Below the pieces are notes generated by a model, which made no database searches, was not told the DNA's origin, and worked only from the letters and a program-made list of their open reading frames with translations. 64,000 nucleotides of DNA, taken from the NCBI RefSeq assembly GCF_029909975.1, contig NZ_CP094516.1:1426001-1490000 (forward strand), given 5' to 3'. Origin of the DNA: Bradyrhizobium sp. ISRA430. GTDB lineage: Bacteria > Pseudomonadota > Alphaproteobacteria > Rhizobiales > Xanthobacteraceae. This document shows positions 8,455 through 18,627 of the stretch, piece by piece. Numbering within the stretch: the first letter of the stretch is position 1; every line of letters begins with the position of its first letter. A program made the position numbers and the translations under genes.

Positions 8455-9144
8455 ATGAACAGTCTGAAAGTTTTGGGCGCAGCCGCAGCGCTGGCGCTGG
8501 TTCTGCCGATGGCGTCGCCGAGCTTTGCACAGGGGCGCGGCCACGGCGGTGGTGGTGGAGGCGCCCACTTCGGCAGCGGAGGCGGCGGCGGTGCTCACTT
8601 CGGTGGAGGCGGCGCGCGCATGGGTGGCGGCGGCTTCAGTGGCGGCGCGGCGATGCGCGGTGGCGGCGGCAATTTCGCAGCGAACGCCGCAGCACGTCCG
8701 GGCGGCGCTTCGCCGTCCTTCAGCACAGGCGGCCGCAGCTTCGCAGCCGGTGCCGCGATGCGTCCGGGCGTAACCTCGCCGTCCGTCACGACCGGCGGCA
8801 CACGCTTCGCAGCCGCAGGAACCGGCGGTACCTGGCGCGGCGGTAACTGGCGCGGTGGCGATTGGCGCGGTGGCTACTGGCGTCATCGCGGCGGCTTCTG
8901 GCCGGGCGTGGCGGCAGGTGCGACAATCGGCGCGCTGGGCTCATACGCCTATTATGGCGGCGGCCCGTACTACGATGACTCCTACTATTATGGTGACACC
9001 TATTACGACGAAGAGCCGTCCGTGGCCGTGGTGCCTGACGGCGGCGGCGACTCCGCAGCCTACTGCGCTCAGCGCTACAGGTCGTATGATCCGGCGTCCG
9101 GCACATATCTCGGCTATGACGGACAGCGGCATCCCTGCCCGTAA
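8455..9144 (+). CDS. Glycine-rich secreted protein with C-terminal BA14K-like motif
   Basis: A 229-residue exported protein. A signal peptide (to about residue 25, ending SFAQG) is followed by a long Gly-rich stretch with GGGGAHFG and GGNWRGGDWRGG repeats. A hydrophobic Gly/Ala segment and a Tyr/Asp-rich run come next. The end is AYCAQRYRSYDPASGTYLGY, the BA14K-type motif seen in Brucella and rhizobial surface proteins. AAGGAG eight bases before ATG 8455 fixes the start. A cell-envelope or surface location is inferred; its role is unknown. Confidence 0.82.
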   Translation: MNSLKVLGAAAALALVLPMASPSFAQGRGHGGGGGGAHFGSGGGGGAHFGGGGARMGGGGFSGGAAMRGGGGNFAANAAARPGGASPSFSTGGRSFAAGAAMRPGVTSPSVTTGGTRFAAAGTGGTWRGGNWRGGDWRGGYWRHRGGFWPGVAAGATIGALGSYAYYGGGPYYDDSYYYGDTYYDEEPSVAVVPDGGGDSAAYCAQRYRSYDPASGTYLGYDGQRHPCP

Positions 9145-9165
9145 GCGCATCAAGATCATTTGAAC

Positions 9166-9198
9166 CCAAAGGGCGTCGCAGCGATGCGACGCCCTTTT
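9166..9198 (+). terminator. Strong intrinsic terminator
   Basis: The nine-base perfect stem GGGCGTCGC / GCGACGCCC with loop AGCGAT is followed by TTTT. It lies 21 bases after the BA14K-like gene. Confidence 0.88.
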
Positions 9199-9362
9199 CA
9201 CGCGCATCGCGTGCGCTGGCGACGTCTTGTACGCACCGTTGCAAATGGACCCTTAATCACCCCACCGTGCATATCTACCCTGATCCAATCCAAAATTGAC
9301 CGGGCGCACGATTCGCTTATATCACCAACCGCTGTGGGGACTTCGATCTACTGGGAAGTGTC

Positions 9363-9785
9363 ATGCCGCGTATCCTCGTGGTTGATGACGATCCGATGGT
9401 CGGCGCGACCATCGAGGTCCTCCTCCAACGTCAGGGCTTCGACGTCACGCTGACTGACGGCGGCGAAACAGGGCTTGCTGCGCTCGAGGCACAGACCTTT
9501 GATGTCATGCTAGTCGACATCTTCATGCCGCACATGCGCGGCTTCGAATCCATCCGCATCTTTCACGAGCGCGCCCCGACGATTCCGCTGATCGCGATGT
9601 CCGGTTACGCCTTCGCTTCGTCCGCCTCGCCCTCTCCCGATTTCTTGCGCATGGCGCTGGAGCTCGGCGCGATGCGCTGCCTGCGCAAGCCGTTCACGCC
9701 GGAAGCGCTGCTGACCACGATCAAGGAATGCCTCGCCGGCCCCGGCGAGACCACACCGCTGAAGGACAAGAAAGAAGCCCCTTGA
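9363..9785 (+). CDS. Single-domain response regulator (receiver)
   Basis: A 140-residue receiver domain with no output domain. The acidic pocket is VVDDDP near residue 7, the phospho-acceptor is Asp52 in MLVDIFMP, and conserved Ser/Lys positions lie in IAMSGY and LRKPF. Such stand-alone receivers act as phosphate shuttles or protein-interaction switches. Its stop overlaps the TTG start of the hybrid histidine kinase by four bases (TTGA), so the two are translationally coupled and very likely partners. Confidence 0.92.
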   Translation: MPRILVVDDDPMVGATIEVLLQRQGFDVTLTDGGETGLAALEAQTFDVMLVDIFMPHMRGFESIRIFHERAPTIPLIAMSGYAFASSASPSPDFLRMALELGAMRCLRKPFTPEALLTTIKECLAGPGETTPLKDKKEAP

Positions 9786-12040
9786 TCCCCTCGCAGCGCG
9801 TCATTCTCGGTGCCGGACTTGCCATCCTCCTGATCATCACCGCCGCCTCGATCGGACTTGACGTCAAGTCGCGGTCCGATGCGGCCTGGGTCAATCACAC
9901 CATCGACGTCCTTAAGAAAATCTCGGACCTGCGCGTCCAGATCCGCCGCGCCGAGAGCGCAGCGCGCGGCTACGAGATCTATCTCACTCCCGGGTTCAAC
10001 GACGATTTCCAGGCCGCACGCAGCAACATCGCGCCGGCGCTGGCCGAGCTCAAGCGCGCCCTCCGCGACAATTCCGACCAGGTCGCCCTGCTCGAGGACA
10101 CCGGGCCGCTGATCCAGCGCCGGCTCGAGATCGCGGCCGAAGCGATGCGGTTGCGCGCCGAGAATGACCGCGCCGGCATTGCCGCGCTCCAGGGCAGGGC
10201 CGAGGGCCGCGGCCTCATGGAAACGGTGATGGCCAATCTCGACCGCCTGAGCACGCAAGAAGACGCACTGCTCGCCGCGCGCACGTCGGATTCACGTCGC
10301 ACCGGCATCGTTCTACTCGGCATCGATGTCGCCGGGGCTGCGCTGATCCTGCTCCTGGTCGCGCTTCTGATGCGCGAGACCCGGCGCGCCCGGGTCCAGC
10401 TCCAAAGCTCGCTGCACGAGACGCAGGCCGCCAAGGAGCTACTCGAGGCTGCCGTCGCCGAGCGCACCGAGCATCTCGTCACCGCCCACGACGAGCTCCG
10501 CCTCTCCGTCAACGTGCTCCAGAGCACGTTCCGCAGCATGGCGGAGGCGGTGCTGGTCATCGACAATGAGGGTGACGTCCTCCTGTCCAATCCGGCCGCC
10601 GAGCGCATGCTGCTCCATCGCGCCGGCATGAACCTGCGCAACCTGCGGGCGCTGTCCGACGTCTTTCAGGGCGATGGCGTTACGCCGCTCAAGCCGGACG
10701 AGCTGCCGTCGACGCGCGTGCTACGCGGCGATGCGTTCGAAGAGCTGGAGATGGTCGTACGCCCGCACAGCGGCAATCCTCCGCGGCACCTCATGATCAG
10801 CGGCCGGCCGATGCGCGACGCGCAAGGCAATATCTCCGGCGCGGTGCTGGTCTATCACGATGCCACCACCTCGCGCGAAACCGAGCGGCAGCTCCACCAG
10901 TCGCAGAAGCTGGACGCCATCGGCAAGCTCACCGGCGGCGTCGCCCACGACTTCAACAACATGCTGACGGTGATCTCCGGCAACACCGAGACGCTGGTCG
11001 CGAGCCTGGAGCAGCAGCCCGAGCTCCAGCGCGTGGCGCGGCTGATCGACGATGCCGCCGAGCGCTGCGCCGAGCTGATCCAGCATCTGCTCGCGTTTGC
11101 GCGCAAGCAGCCGCTCAAGCCGCGCGACGTCGAGATCAACGCCGCGATCACCGATATCGCAAAGCTCCTGCGCCCCACCCTCGGCGAGCAGATCCAGATC
11201 GAGACCGCGCTGGAACAGGGGCCGATGACCTCGCACATCGATCCGTCGCGGCTCACCAACGCCGTGCTCAACATGGCGATCAACGCGCGCGACGCCATGC
11301 CGAACGGCGGCAAGCTCCTGCTCGAGACCCACCGGGTCACGCTGGACGAGGCCTATGCGCAGGCCAATCCGGACGTCCGGCCCGGTCCCTACGTGATGCT
11401 CGCGGTCAGCGATAACGGCACCGGCATGCCGCCCGAAGTCCAGGAGAAGGCGTTCGAGCCGTTCTTCACCACCAAGGAGGTCGGCAAGGGCTCCGGCCTT
11501 GGCCTGTCCATGGTCTACGGCTTCGTCAAGCAGTCCGGCGGCCACATCAAGATCTACAGCGAGGAAGGCCACGGCACGACGATCAAGCTCTATCTGCCGC
11601 CGGGCGAAGGCTTGGCGGAAGCGACTGCGCCCGCTCTCCCCGCTGCCGCGGGCGGTGTCGAGACCATCCTGGTCGTCGAGGACGATACGCTGGTGCGCAA
11701 CTTCGTCACCGCGCAGTTGCAGAGTCTCGGCTACCGGACCATCGCCGCCGCCGACAGCAAGGCCGCGCTGCAATTGATCGAAGCCGGCGAGGCCTTCGAT
11801 CTCCTGTTCACCGACATCGTCATCCCCGGCGGCATCAGCGGCCGTGAGCTTGCCGAGAAGGCGGCAAAGATCCGCCCCGGGCTGAAAGTGCTCTACACGT
11901 CGGGCTATACCGACGACGCCGTCGTACATCACGGCAAGCTCGACGACGGCGTGATGCTGCTGACGAAACCCTACCGCCGCAACCAGCTCGCCGAGATGAT
12001 CCGCCTGGCGCTGAGCGGGGGCGGAAGATCTCCGCGCTAG
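9782..12040 (+). CDS. Hybrid sensor histidine kinase (CHASE3-PAS-HisKA-HATPase-REC)
   Basis: A 752-residue membrane sensor kinase if translation begins at TTG 9782, which overlaps the receiver stop. An upstream in-frame start is possible but would lie inside the receiver gene. Order: membrane helix at 6-25, CHASE3-like periplasmic helical domain to about 170, second helix at 176-199, coiled coil, PAS domain at about 245-365, HisKA with phospho-His389 in GGVAHDFNN, ATPase boxes [14 protein letters not shown] and DNGTGM, and C-terminal receiver with Asp678 in LFTDIVIP. The signal is unknown. Its stop codon shares CTAG with the convergent EamA gene. Confidence 0.92.
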   Translation: MIPSQRVILGAGLAILLIITAASIGLDVKSRSDAAWVNHTIDVLKKISDLRVQIRRAESAARGYEIYLTPGFNDDFQAARSNIAPALAELKRALRDNSDQVALLEDTGPLIQRRLEIAAEAMRLRAENDRAGIAALQGRAEGRGLMETVMANLDRLSTQEDALLAARTSDSRRTGIVLLGIDVAGAALILLLVALLMRETRRARVQLQSSLHETQAAKELLEAAVAERTEHLVTAHDELRLSVNVLQSTFRSMAEAVLVIDNEGDVLLSNPAAERMLLHRAGMNLRNLRALSDVFQGDGVTPLKPDELPSTRVLRGDAFEELEMVVRPHSGNPPRHLMISGRPMRDAQGNISGAVLVYHDATTSRETERQLHQSQKLDAIGKLTGGVAHDFNNMLTVISGNTETLVASLEQQPELQRVARLIDDAAERCAELIQHLLAFARKQPLKPRDVEINAAITDIAKLLRPTLGEQIQIETALEQGPMTSHIDPSRLTNAVLNMAINARDAMPNGGKLLLETHRVTLDEAYAQANPDVRPGPYVMLAVSDNGTGMPPEVQEKAFEPFFTTKEVGKGSGLGLSMVYGFVKQSGGHIKIYSEEGHGTTIKLYLPPGEGLAEATAPALPAAAGGVETILVVEDDTLVRNFVTAQLQSLGYRTIAAADSKAALQLIEAGEAFDLLFTDIVIPGGISGRELAEKAAKIRPGLKVLYTSGYTDDAVVHHGKLDDGVMLLTKPYRRNQLAEMIRLALSGGGRSPR

Positions 12041-12933
12041 CGCGTCGCCAGCACGACGCCTGCGAGCGTGAAGATCAGCGCCGCGATCTGCCCCGCCCCT
12101 AACGGCTCGCCCAGCGCGAGCGCCGAGGCGACGACGCCGATCACCGGCACCGCCATGGTGCCGATCGCCGCAACCGAGGCCGGCAGGCGCGACAGCGCGG
12201 CGAACCAGCTCACATAGGCGATGCAGAACTGCACCACGGTCGAATAGACCAGCAGCGCCCAGCCAATCGGCGTCACCAGTGAAAGATGCGTGGTCTCGAG
12301 GAGAAGGCCCGCGATCGCGACCGGCAGGCAGCCGACGCCGATCTGCCAGGCCGCCGCCGTGATCGGCGGCAGATGGATCGGGTATTTCTTCAGAAGCACC
12401 GTGCCGAGCGCAAAGCCGATCGACCCGATGAGCGCCATGACGATGCCGGGCAGCTTGGCCTCGCTCGCCGCAAAGCCGTTGCCGCCCATGATCGCGGCAA
12501 GGCCCGCAAAGGCCATCACCAGCGCAATGGTTCGCAGCAGCGTCGGCCGCTCGCCGAGCACCGGCCAGGCGATGATCGAGGCCCAGACCGGCATGGTGTA
12601 GGCGATCAGCGCCGCCTCGCTCGCCGGCAGCCACAGCAGCGCGAGCCCCATCAGCACCATCCAGCCGGTCACGTTGAGCACGCCCGCAATCAGCAGGCGC
12701 GGCCAGATCTCGGGCTGGACCCTCAGGCTGTCGCGCCGGACGAGGGCGAGCGCAGCCAGAAGCACGGCGCCGAGCACGCCGGTCACCCCGCGCAGGGTCA
12801 AGGGCGGCAGCTCGGCGAGCAGGAATTTGGTCGCCGGCCAGTTGAAGCCCCAGCCGATCGAGGTGATGGCGAGGAACATCAGGCCGGCCGGGGCGATGCG
12901 CGGCCGCATAGCCCGGCGAGTCGAATCATGCAT
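12037..12933 (-). CDS. EamA/DMT-family transporter
   Basis: A drug/metabolite-type exporter of about 298 residues with ten predicted helices in two EamA repeats. The first repeat has GWGFNWPATKFLL and the second has IGSIGFALGTVLLKKYP. It probably exports a small metabolite or amino acid; the substrate cannot be told. Two ATGs are possible (12933 or 12909) and neither has a strong ribosome site. It is convergent with the hybrid kinase, and the two stop codons overlap. Confidence 0.87.
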   Translation of the reverse strand: MHDSTRRAMRPRIAPAGLMFLAITSIGWGFNWPATKFLLAELPPLTLRGVTGVLGAVLLAALALVRRDSLRVQPEIWPRLLIAGVLNVTGWMVLMGLALLWLPASEAALIAYTMPVWASIIAWPVLGERPTLLRTIALVMAFAGLAAIMGGNGFAASEAKLPGIVMALIGSIGFALGTVLLKKYPIHLPPITAAAWQIGVGCLPVAIAGLLLETTHLSLVTPIGWALLVYSTVVQFCIAYVSWFAALSRLPASVAAIGTMAVPVIGVVASALALGEPLGAGQIAALIFTLAGVVLATR

Positions 12934-13702
12934 GTGGGGTACCCGGCAGAAACGCCCGTCAGCTTGACGCGGATTCGGCGGCTTCACCACCACCTTCGCG
13001 GGCATGCCTGCCCCAAGTTCCGTGGCACTACGTGAGTCTTGCTGACGCAATCCCATCCGCCCAAAAATATAGCTGCCCTGTGAACAGCGGGACGAAGGGT
13101 GCGCATCCACACCGGATGCAAATTTTTTCGGTTGGGAATCCCTGAGGACTCACTGATACTTGCCCCCACAACAGGCGCGGCCGAGACCCCTGTTATCCCC
13201 CGCTTTCCACCATATTTAGTATTTGATTCAGGAACTCGCACTAGTTCTTGACGGGCGCAACGGAGAGTCCTAGCTTTCGATCCGTTCGGCGCGAGTGAGT
13301 TTGCGTCCCGCCGGCACTCCCCCAAAGGGTCCCGCAAATGACCACTCCGCCGGCCAGACCAAGGCAGCGGGGCAAGGGCTTGTCTGCCCTTCAAACGCGG
13401 ACTTTTCGGGCGCCAGAACGGGCCGGCAACAGGCTCGGATGGCATCGGTAGAAGACGTGGCGTTGGGGCGTTGAACGCATGTCGGGCACATCCCCTTGGG
13501 GGCGGATGGGCCTGGACATGCCGGCGGATGCGAGGTGTGCGCACCGAACCATCGCGTCGGGAGAAACTGGGCCGGATTCCACCGGCTGAACTGCGAAGCC
13601 TTTAGGCCGGTCCGGCCCTTGGAGGAATCGCGAACTCGAGAAATGCGACCCGGCACGCCCACACGAAGGCGGTCCGGTCAGAGAAAAGGACGGGGCAAGA
13701 CG
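12934..13702. other. Long gene-free leader and intergenic region upstream of nrdJ
   Basis: About 770 bases without a gene I recognise. Open frames on either strand here have no family features, no ribosome sites and Arg/Pro-rich shadow-like composition. The likely nrdJ promoter near 13248 would give a leader of roughly 430 bases. The leader holds several GC-rich potential hairpins. I searched it by eye for the cobalamin riboswitch core (B12 box and AAGGGAA/GGTG elements) and did not find a convincing match. Confidence 0.5.
13209..13276 (+). promoter_or_regulatory. Candidate nrdJ promoter with NrdR-box-like sequences
   Basis: ACCATATTTAGTATTT (13209-13224) and GCACTAGTTCTTGACG (13238-13253) partly resemble the 16-base NrdR box ACACTATATATAGTGT. 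The second overlaps a good -35 hexamer, TTGACG (13248-13253), with TAGCTT 17 bases downstream. The centre-to-centre distance of 29 bases is slightly short of the usual about 31 for paired NrdR boxes, so this is only a candidate. Confidence 0.35.
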
Positions 13703-16700
13703 ATGCGGATTGAGCGGCGCCACACCACGCAAGGACAGTCACCTTACGCCGGGATCGAATTCCGGCTGACCACGTCGGAGATCAGGAATCCCGACGGCTC
13801 GGTCGTGTTCAAACTCGACAACGTCGAAGTGCCGGCCGAGTGGTCGCAGGTCGCTTCCGACGTCCTCGCGCAGAAATATTTCCGCAAAGCGGGCGTTGCC
13901 GCGCGCCTGAAGAAGGTCGAGGAAGAATCCGTCCCCTCCTTCCTGTGGCGTTCCGTGCCCGACACGGAGGCGCTGGCCGCTCTGCCCGAGAAGGAGCGCT
14001 ATGTCAGCGAGCTCAGCGCAAAACAGGTGTTCGACCGCCTCGCCGGCTGCTGGACCTATTGGGGCTGGAAGGGCGGCTACTTCTCCTCGGACGAGGACGC
14101 CCAGGCCTTCTATGACGAGCTCCGCTACATGCTCGCCATGCAGATGGTCGCGCCGAACTCGCCGCAATGGTTCAACACCGGCCTGCACTGGGCCTATGGC
14201 ATCGACGGCCCCGGCCAGGGCCACTATTACGTCGACCCCTTCACCGGCAAGCTGACCAAGTCCAAGTCCGCCTACGAGCATCCGCAGCCGCACGCCTGCT
14301 TCATCCAGGGCGTCGGCGACGACCTCGTCAACGAGGGCGGCATCATGGACCTCTGGGTGCGCGAGGCGCGCCTGTTCAAATACGGCTCCGGCACCGGCTC
14401 CAACTTCTCGCGCCTGCGCGGCGAGGGTGAAAAACTCTCGGGCGGCGGCCGCTCGTCCGGCCTGATGAGCTTCCTCAAGATCGGCGACCGCGCGGCTGGC
14501 GCAATCAAGTCGGGCGGCACCACGCGCCGCGCCGCCAAGATGGTCGTGGTCGACGTCGATCACCCCGACATCGAGACCTATATCGACTGGAAGGTGAAGG
14601 AGGAGCAGAAGGTCGCAGCTCTCGTCACCGGCTCCAAGATCAACCAGAAGCACCTCAAGGCGGTGCTGAAGGCCTGCGTGAACTGCGAGGGCTCGGGCGA
14701 CGACTGCTTCGATCCCGAGAAGAACCCGGCGCTCCGCCGCGAGATCAAGCTCGCGCGCCGCTCGCTCGTGCCCGACAACTACATCAAGCGCGTCATCCAG
14801 TTCGCCAAGCAGGGCTACAAGGACCTCCAGTTCGACACCTACGACACCGACTGGGATTCGGAAGCCTATCTCACGGTGTCCGGCCAGAACTCCAACAACT
14901 CGGTCTCGCTGAAGGACGATTTCTTGCGTGCCGTCGAGACCGACGGCGACTGGAACCTCGTCGCCCGCACCTCGAAGAAGGTCACGAAGACACTTCGTGC
15001 GCGCGACCTCTGGGAGAAGATCGGCTACGCCGCCTGGGCGTCGGCCGACCCCGGCCTGCACTTCAACACCACGATGAACGACTGGCACACCTGCAAGGCG
15101 TCCGGCGACATCCGCGCGTCCAATCCGTGCTCGGAATACATGTTCCTGGACGACACGGCCTGCAACCTCGCCTCCGCCAATCTGCTGACGTTCTACAACA
15201 CGACCACGAAGCACTTCGACGTCGAGGGCTACGAGCACCTCTGCCGGCTCTGGACCTTGGTGCTCGAAATCTCCGTGATGATGGCGCAGTTCCCGTCGAA
15301 GGCGATCGCCGAGCTCTCCTACGAGTTCCGCACGCTCGGCCTCGGCTACGCCAATATCGGCGGTCTCCTGATGACCATGGGCCTGTCCTATGACTCCAGG
15401 GAAGGCCGTGCGCTCTGCGGCGCCCTGACCGCGGTGATGACCGGCATCACCTACAAGACCTCCGCGGAGATCGCGGCCGAGCTCGGCACCTTCCCCGGCT
15501 ACAAGAAGAATGCCGCGCACATGCTGCGCGTGATCCGCAACCACCGCCGCGCCGCGCATGGCGAGGTCTCCGGCTACGAGGCGCTCTCGGTCAACCCGGT
15601 GCCGCTCGACCACGCCTCCTGCCCGCAAGCCGACCTCGTCGCGCATGCGCAGGCTGCCTGGGATGCGGCGCTCGAGCTCGGCGAGAAGCACGGCTACCGC
15701 AACGCCCAGACCACGGTCATCGCGCCGACCGGCACGATCGGCCTCGTCATGGACTGCGACACCACCGGCATCGAGCCGGACTTCGCGCTCGTGAAGTTCA
15801 AGAAGCTCGCCGGCGGCGGCTACTTCAAGATCATCAACCGCGCGGTCCCCGAAGCGCTGCGCGCGCTCGGCTATCGCGAGAGCGAGATCGCCGAGATCGA
15901 GGCCTATGCCGTCGGCCACGGCTCGCTGTCCAACGCGCCGGGCATCAATGCCGCGACGCTGAAGGCCAAGGGCTTCACGGATGAAGCGATCGCGAAGGTC
16001 GAAAAGGCCTTGCCGACCGCCTTCGACATCAAGTTCGCCTTCAACAAGTGGACTTTTGGCGAGGATTTCATCCGCGACCAGCTCGGCATCGGCTCGGAAG
16101 CGATCGCGGCCCCCGGCTTCGACCTGCTCCAGGCCGTCGGCTTCACCAAGCGCGAGATCGAGGCGGCCAACGTCCACATCTGCGGCGCGATGACCGTGGA
16201 AGGTGCTCCGCACCTCAAGGCCGAGCACTATCCGGTGTTCGACTGCGCCAATCCATGCGGCAAGGTCGGCAAGCGCTATTTGTCGGTCGAGAGCCACATC
16301 CGCATGATGGCGGCGGCGCAGCCCTTCATCTCGGGCGCGATCTCCAAGACCATCAACATGCCGAATGACGCGACGGTGGAGGATTGCAAGTCCGCCTACA
16401 TGCTGTCGTGGAAGCTGGCGCTGAAGGCCAACGCGCTCTATCGCGACGGCTCCAAGCTCTCCCAGCCGCTCAACTCCCAGCTCATCAGCGACGATGAGGA
16501 CGAGGACGATGCGGTCGAGCAGCTCTACGAGAAGCCGCTTGCGGCGCGCGCGGCCCAGGTCTCCGAGAAGGTGGTCGAAAAGCTCGTCGAGCGCATCATC
16601 GTGATGCGCGAGCGCGAGAAGATGCCGGATCGCCGCAAGGGTTACACCCAGAAGGCGGTCGTCGGCGGCCACAAGGTGTACTTGCGCACCGGCGAGTATG

Positions 16701-17473
16701 ACGATGGCCGTCTCGGCGAGATCTTCATCGACATGCACAAGGAAGGCGCGGCGCTGCGCTCCTTCATCAACAACTTCGCCATCGCCGTGTCGCTCGGTCT
16801 GCAATACGGCGTGCCGCTCGATGAATATGTCGACGCGTTCACCTTCACCCGCTTCGAGCCGGCGGGCCCCGTGCAGGGCAACGACAGCATCAAGTACGCG
16901 ACCTCGATCCTCGACTACGTCTTCCGCGAGCTCGCGGTGAGCTACCTCTCCCGCTTCGACCTCGCCCACGTCGATCCCAACGAGACCGGCTTCGACGCGC
17001 TCGGCAAGGGCGTCGAGGAAGGCAAGGAGCCGGACGAGGAGCCGAGCCACCACGCGACCAAGCTGGTCTCGCGCGGCCTCACCCGCTCCCGCACCGACAA
17101 TCTGGTCGTGATGCGCGGCGGCTCCACCGCCGTCGCCTCCGGCAACGACAGTGCCCCCGCCGGCGGCAGCAAGGTCACGGCGCTGGCCTCGCACGGCGCT
17201 TCGGCCCGCACCAGTGACGCGGTCGAAGGCGCCGTCGCCCTGAAGCAGGAAGCCAGCCACGACCTCTCGCCCACCGAGAAGCTCGAGCAGATGCAATGGA
17301 GCAAGGCCGGCACCGCGCAAACGCTGGTGCCAACCAAGGCCGAGCGCCGCGCGGAAGCGAAAGCCAAGGGCTACGAAGGCGAGATGTGCTCCGAGTGCGG
17401 CAACTTCACGCTGGTGCGGAACGGCACGTGCATGAAGTGCGATACGTGCGGCAGCACGACGGGGTGTTCGTGA
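13703..17473 (+). CDS. nrdJ: Vitamin B12-dependent ribonucleoside-diphosphate reductase (class II)
   Basis: A 1256-residue class II ribonucleotide reductase that makes deoxyribonucleotides using adenosylcobalamin, with or without oxygen. The N-terminal section has the catalytic-barrel motifs [10 protein letters not shown] (about residue 152), [16 protein letters not shown], and NPCSEYMF near residue 474. The long C-terminal section includes the region [14 protein letters not shown] (TSCPB-type). It ends in a Cys-rich tail with Cys at 1229, 1232, 1243, 1246, 1249 and 1255, likely a zinc ribbon plus the redox pair that re-reduces the active site. The ATG at 13703 matches the usual N-terminus (MRIERRHTT). 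Rhizobia commonly rely on this enzyme. Confidence 0.96.
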   Translation: MRIERRHTTQGQSPYAGIEFRLTTSEIRNPDGSVVFKLDNVEVPAEWSQVASDVLAQKYFRKAGVAARLKKVEEESVPSFLWRSVPDTEALAALPEKERYVSELSAKQVFDRLAGCWTYWGWKGGYFSSDEDAQAFYDELRYMLAMQMVAPNSPQWFNTGLHWAYGIDGPGQGHYYVDPFTGKLTKSKSAYEHPQPHACFIQGVGDDLVNEGGIMDLWVREARLFKYGSGTGSNFSRLRGEGEKLSGGGRSSGLMSFLKIGDRAAGAIKSGGTTRRAAKMVVVDVDHPDIETYIDWKVKEEQKVAALVTGSKINQKHLKAVLKACVNCEGSGDDCFDPEKNPALRREIKLARRSLVPDNYIKRVIQFAKQGYKDLQFDTYDTDWDSEAYLTVSGQNSNNSVSLKDDFLRAVETDGDWNLVARTSKKVTKTLRARDLWEKIGYAAWASADPGLHFNTTMNDWHTCKASGDIRASNPCSEYMFLDDTACNLASANLLTFYNTTTKHFDVEGYEHLCRLWTLVLEISVMMAQFPSKAIAELSYEFRTLGLGYANIGGLLMTMGLSYDSREGRALCGALTAVMTGITYKTSAEIAAELGTFPGYKKNAAHMLRVIRNHRRAAHGEVSGYEALSVNPVPLDHASCPQADLVAHAQAAWDAALELGEKHGYRNAQTTVIAPTGTIGLVMDCDTTGIEPDFALVKFKKLAGGGYFKIINRAVPEALRALGYRESEIAEIEAYAVGHGSLSNAPGINAATLKAKGFTDEAIAKVEKALPTAFDIKFAFNKWTFGEDFIRDQLGIGSEAIAAPGFDLLQAVGFTKREIEAANVHICGAMTVEGAPHLKAEHYPVFDCANPCGKVGKRYLSVESHIRMMAAAQPFISGAISKTINMPNDATVEDCKSAYMLSWKLALKANALYRDGSKLSQPLNSQLISDDEDEDDAVEQLYEKPLAARAAQVSEKVVEKLVERIIVMREREKMPDRRKGYTQKAVVGGHKVYLRTGEYDDGRLGEIFIDMHKEGAALRSFINNFAIAVSLGLQYGVPLDEYVDAFTFTRFEPAGPVQGNDSIKYATSILDYVFRELAVSYLSRFDLAHVDPNETGFDALGKGVEEGKEPDEEPSHHATKLVSRGLTRSRTDNLVVMRGGSTAVASGNDSAPAGGSKVTALASHGASARTSDAVEGAVALKQEASHDLSPTEKLEQMQWSKAGTAQTLVPTKAERRAEAKAKGYEGEMCSECGNFTLVRNGTCMKCDTCGSTTGCS

Positions 17474-17521
17474 GGCGGTAGCCCGCCCGCGATGATCGTC
17501 ATGCCCGGGCGTCCAGAAAAA

Positions 17522-17547
17522 AAGGCGGCCGCAAGGCCGCCTCTTTA
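17522..17547 (+). terminator. Intrinsic terminator after nrdJ
   Basis: The stem AGGCGGCC / GGCCGCCT with loop GCAA is preceded by a run of A and followed by CTTTA, 48 bases past the nrdJ stop. The A-run would also allow use in the reverse direction. Confidence 0.8.
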
Positions 17548-17887
17548 CTGGAGCTGCGACGAGCATCTTCCATTGACAGCGTTCCCTTTATGTTCTTACC
17601 TAGGATAGGAGTCGATGAGTGCTCGTCGTCGGCCAAGAGATTCCTCCGAGGTGACGCTTGGCGTAAATATCCCGTCATGCGATTGCCAAGGCTAAAGCCG
17701 GAAACGCCGCACTCCAGAGAACTCCTCGACCCATCGTTGCGGGTAGCTGTTGTGGCGTCTGCCCTTCTTGCTGGCTGAAGGCCATAGCCCGCCTACATAG
17801 CTAACCCGGGTCAGAAGATCGTATCGCTTACCTAAGTTGCGGCTCTTTGATACTAGACCGTAACGCGTACTGGTTCTCGGGGACTGC

Positions 17888-18217
17888 ATGACAATAGAGA
17901 TTGTTGTAACGACAGATCGGTATCGAACCGATCCGGCTTCCCGCGACTTTGTCGAACACGTCAGGGCGCGAGAGGCGGACTTGGGCTTGACCCAGGCCGT
18001 GCTCTATTACGATTTTCCTGCTTATGCGGATTACGAAGCAGAGGTCAACAGACCCGACATTCTGCTGTTCTCTCCACTTCACGGTTTTTTTGCGATTCGA
18101 TTTGTTTCCGATTCGATGTTTCGCCGTTCGAAAGAGACGGCATCTGCAGTGGACGTGGGCCTTACTAACACCGCTTTGCTTTGCGTTGATTGTGTTTCAG
18201 CAATTTCACTCCAATGA
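17888..18217 (+). CDS. Hypothetical protein, possible fragment of a NERD-like nuclease/helicase gene
   Basis: A 109-residue frame with GGGGA before its ATG. The stretch NRPDILLFSPLHGFFAIRF has the Asp, hydrophobic strand and Gly-Phe-Phe layout of restriction-endonuclease-like (NERD-type) N-termini, though the usual Glu-x-Lys is missing. Sequence reading like a continuation appears in the next frame (FALIVFQQFHSNDWRG to 18359), so it may be the frameshifted 5' stub of a larger gene. Base composition here (17.6-18.6 kb) is visibly lower in GC than the neighbours, which suggests transferred DNA. The nuclease link is inference only. Confidence 0.4.
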   Translation: MTIEIVVTTDRYRTDPASRDFVEHVRAREADLGLTQAVLYYDFPAYADYEAEVNRPDILLFSPLHGFFAIRFVSDSMFRRSKETASAVDVGLTNTALLCVDCVSAISLQ

Positions 18218-18450
18218 CTGGCGTGGCGCGCCCAGCTTGACGATATTCGGCAAAACTCAATCGCCATGGGCATTTCTCGCGTGGGAGAAGCTCAATTGCA
18301 GGGTACTTTCTGACGAACTATTCTCGCCTAAAGAAAAGGAGCTCTTTTCGTTCGCGTGACGAAATCATCGGCCGGACGCGAGCCGAGCCGACGCATTTCG
18401 CAAGCCTTCCAAAACCAAGGCGTACCCCTCCTCACTAAACGCCAACAGCG

Positions 18451-18521
18451 CGCAGGATGGGTGGAGCCAGGCGATACCTATCAATGCCCGACGCCAAGTA
18501 GAGCTCAATCCATCCTACGAG
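18451..18521. repeat. Palindromic intergenic repeat, GGATGGGT/ATCCATCC type
   Basis: The left arm GCAGGATGGGTGGAGCC pairs imperfectly with GAGCTCAATCCATCCTACG. A partial half-copy (CCGTAGGTCGGATTAGCGCA) follows at 18535-18554. It is related to the elements at 25166-25249 and 26721-26804. Confidence 0.6.
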
Positions 18522-18627
18522 TTCCCTGCCAAGCCCGTAGGTCGGATTAGCGCAGCACAATCCGCGACTAGGGATCGTCAGCGCAATATGCTTCCGCTAT
18601 GCTCCCTATCCCGCTCCCCCAAAACCC

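Noticed and set aside
10721..12634. A long antisense frame under the hybrid kinase
   Set aside because: It crosses the real kinase and EamA genes and has no recognisable domain.
13255..13420. Possible cobalamin riboswitch upstream of nrdJ
   Set aside because: GGTCCCGCAAATGACC and GCCGGCCAGACC vaguely echo parts of the motif, but the order, B12 box and AAGGGAA element do not fit. A covariance search would be decisive.
12984..13700. Several Arg/Pro-rich frames in the nrdJ leader
   Set aside because: There is no ribosome site, no domain and no signal, and they overlap one another on both strands.
13739..17566. A 1275-codon open frame antisense to nrdJ
   Set aside because: It mirrors the nrdJ codons, has Arg/Asp/Leu/Val-rich composition and no motifs, and nrdJ is certain on the other strand. 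High-GC coding DNA often leaves such open antisense frames.
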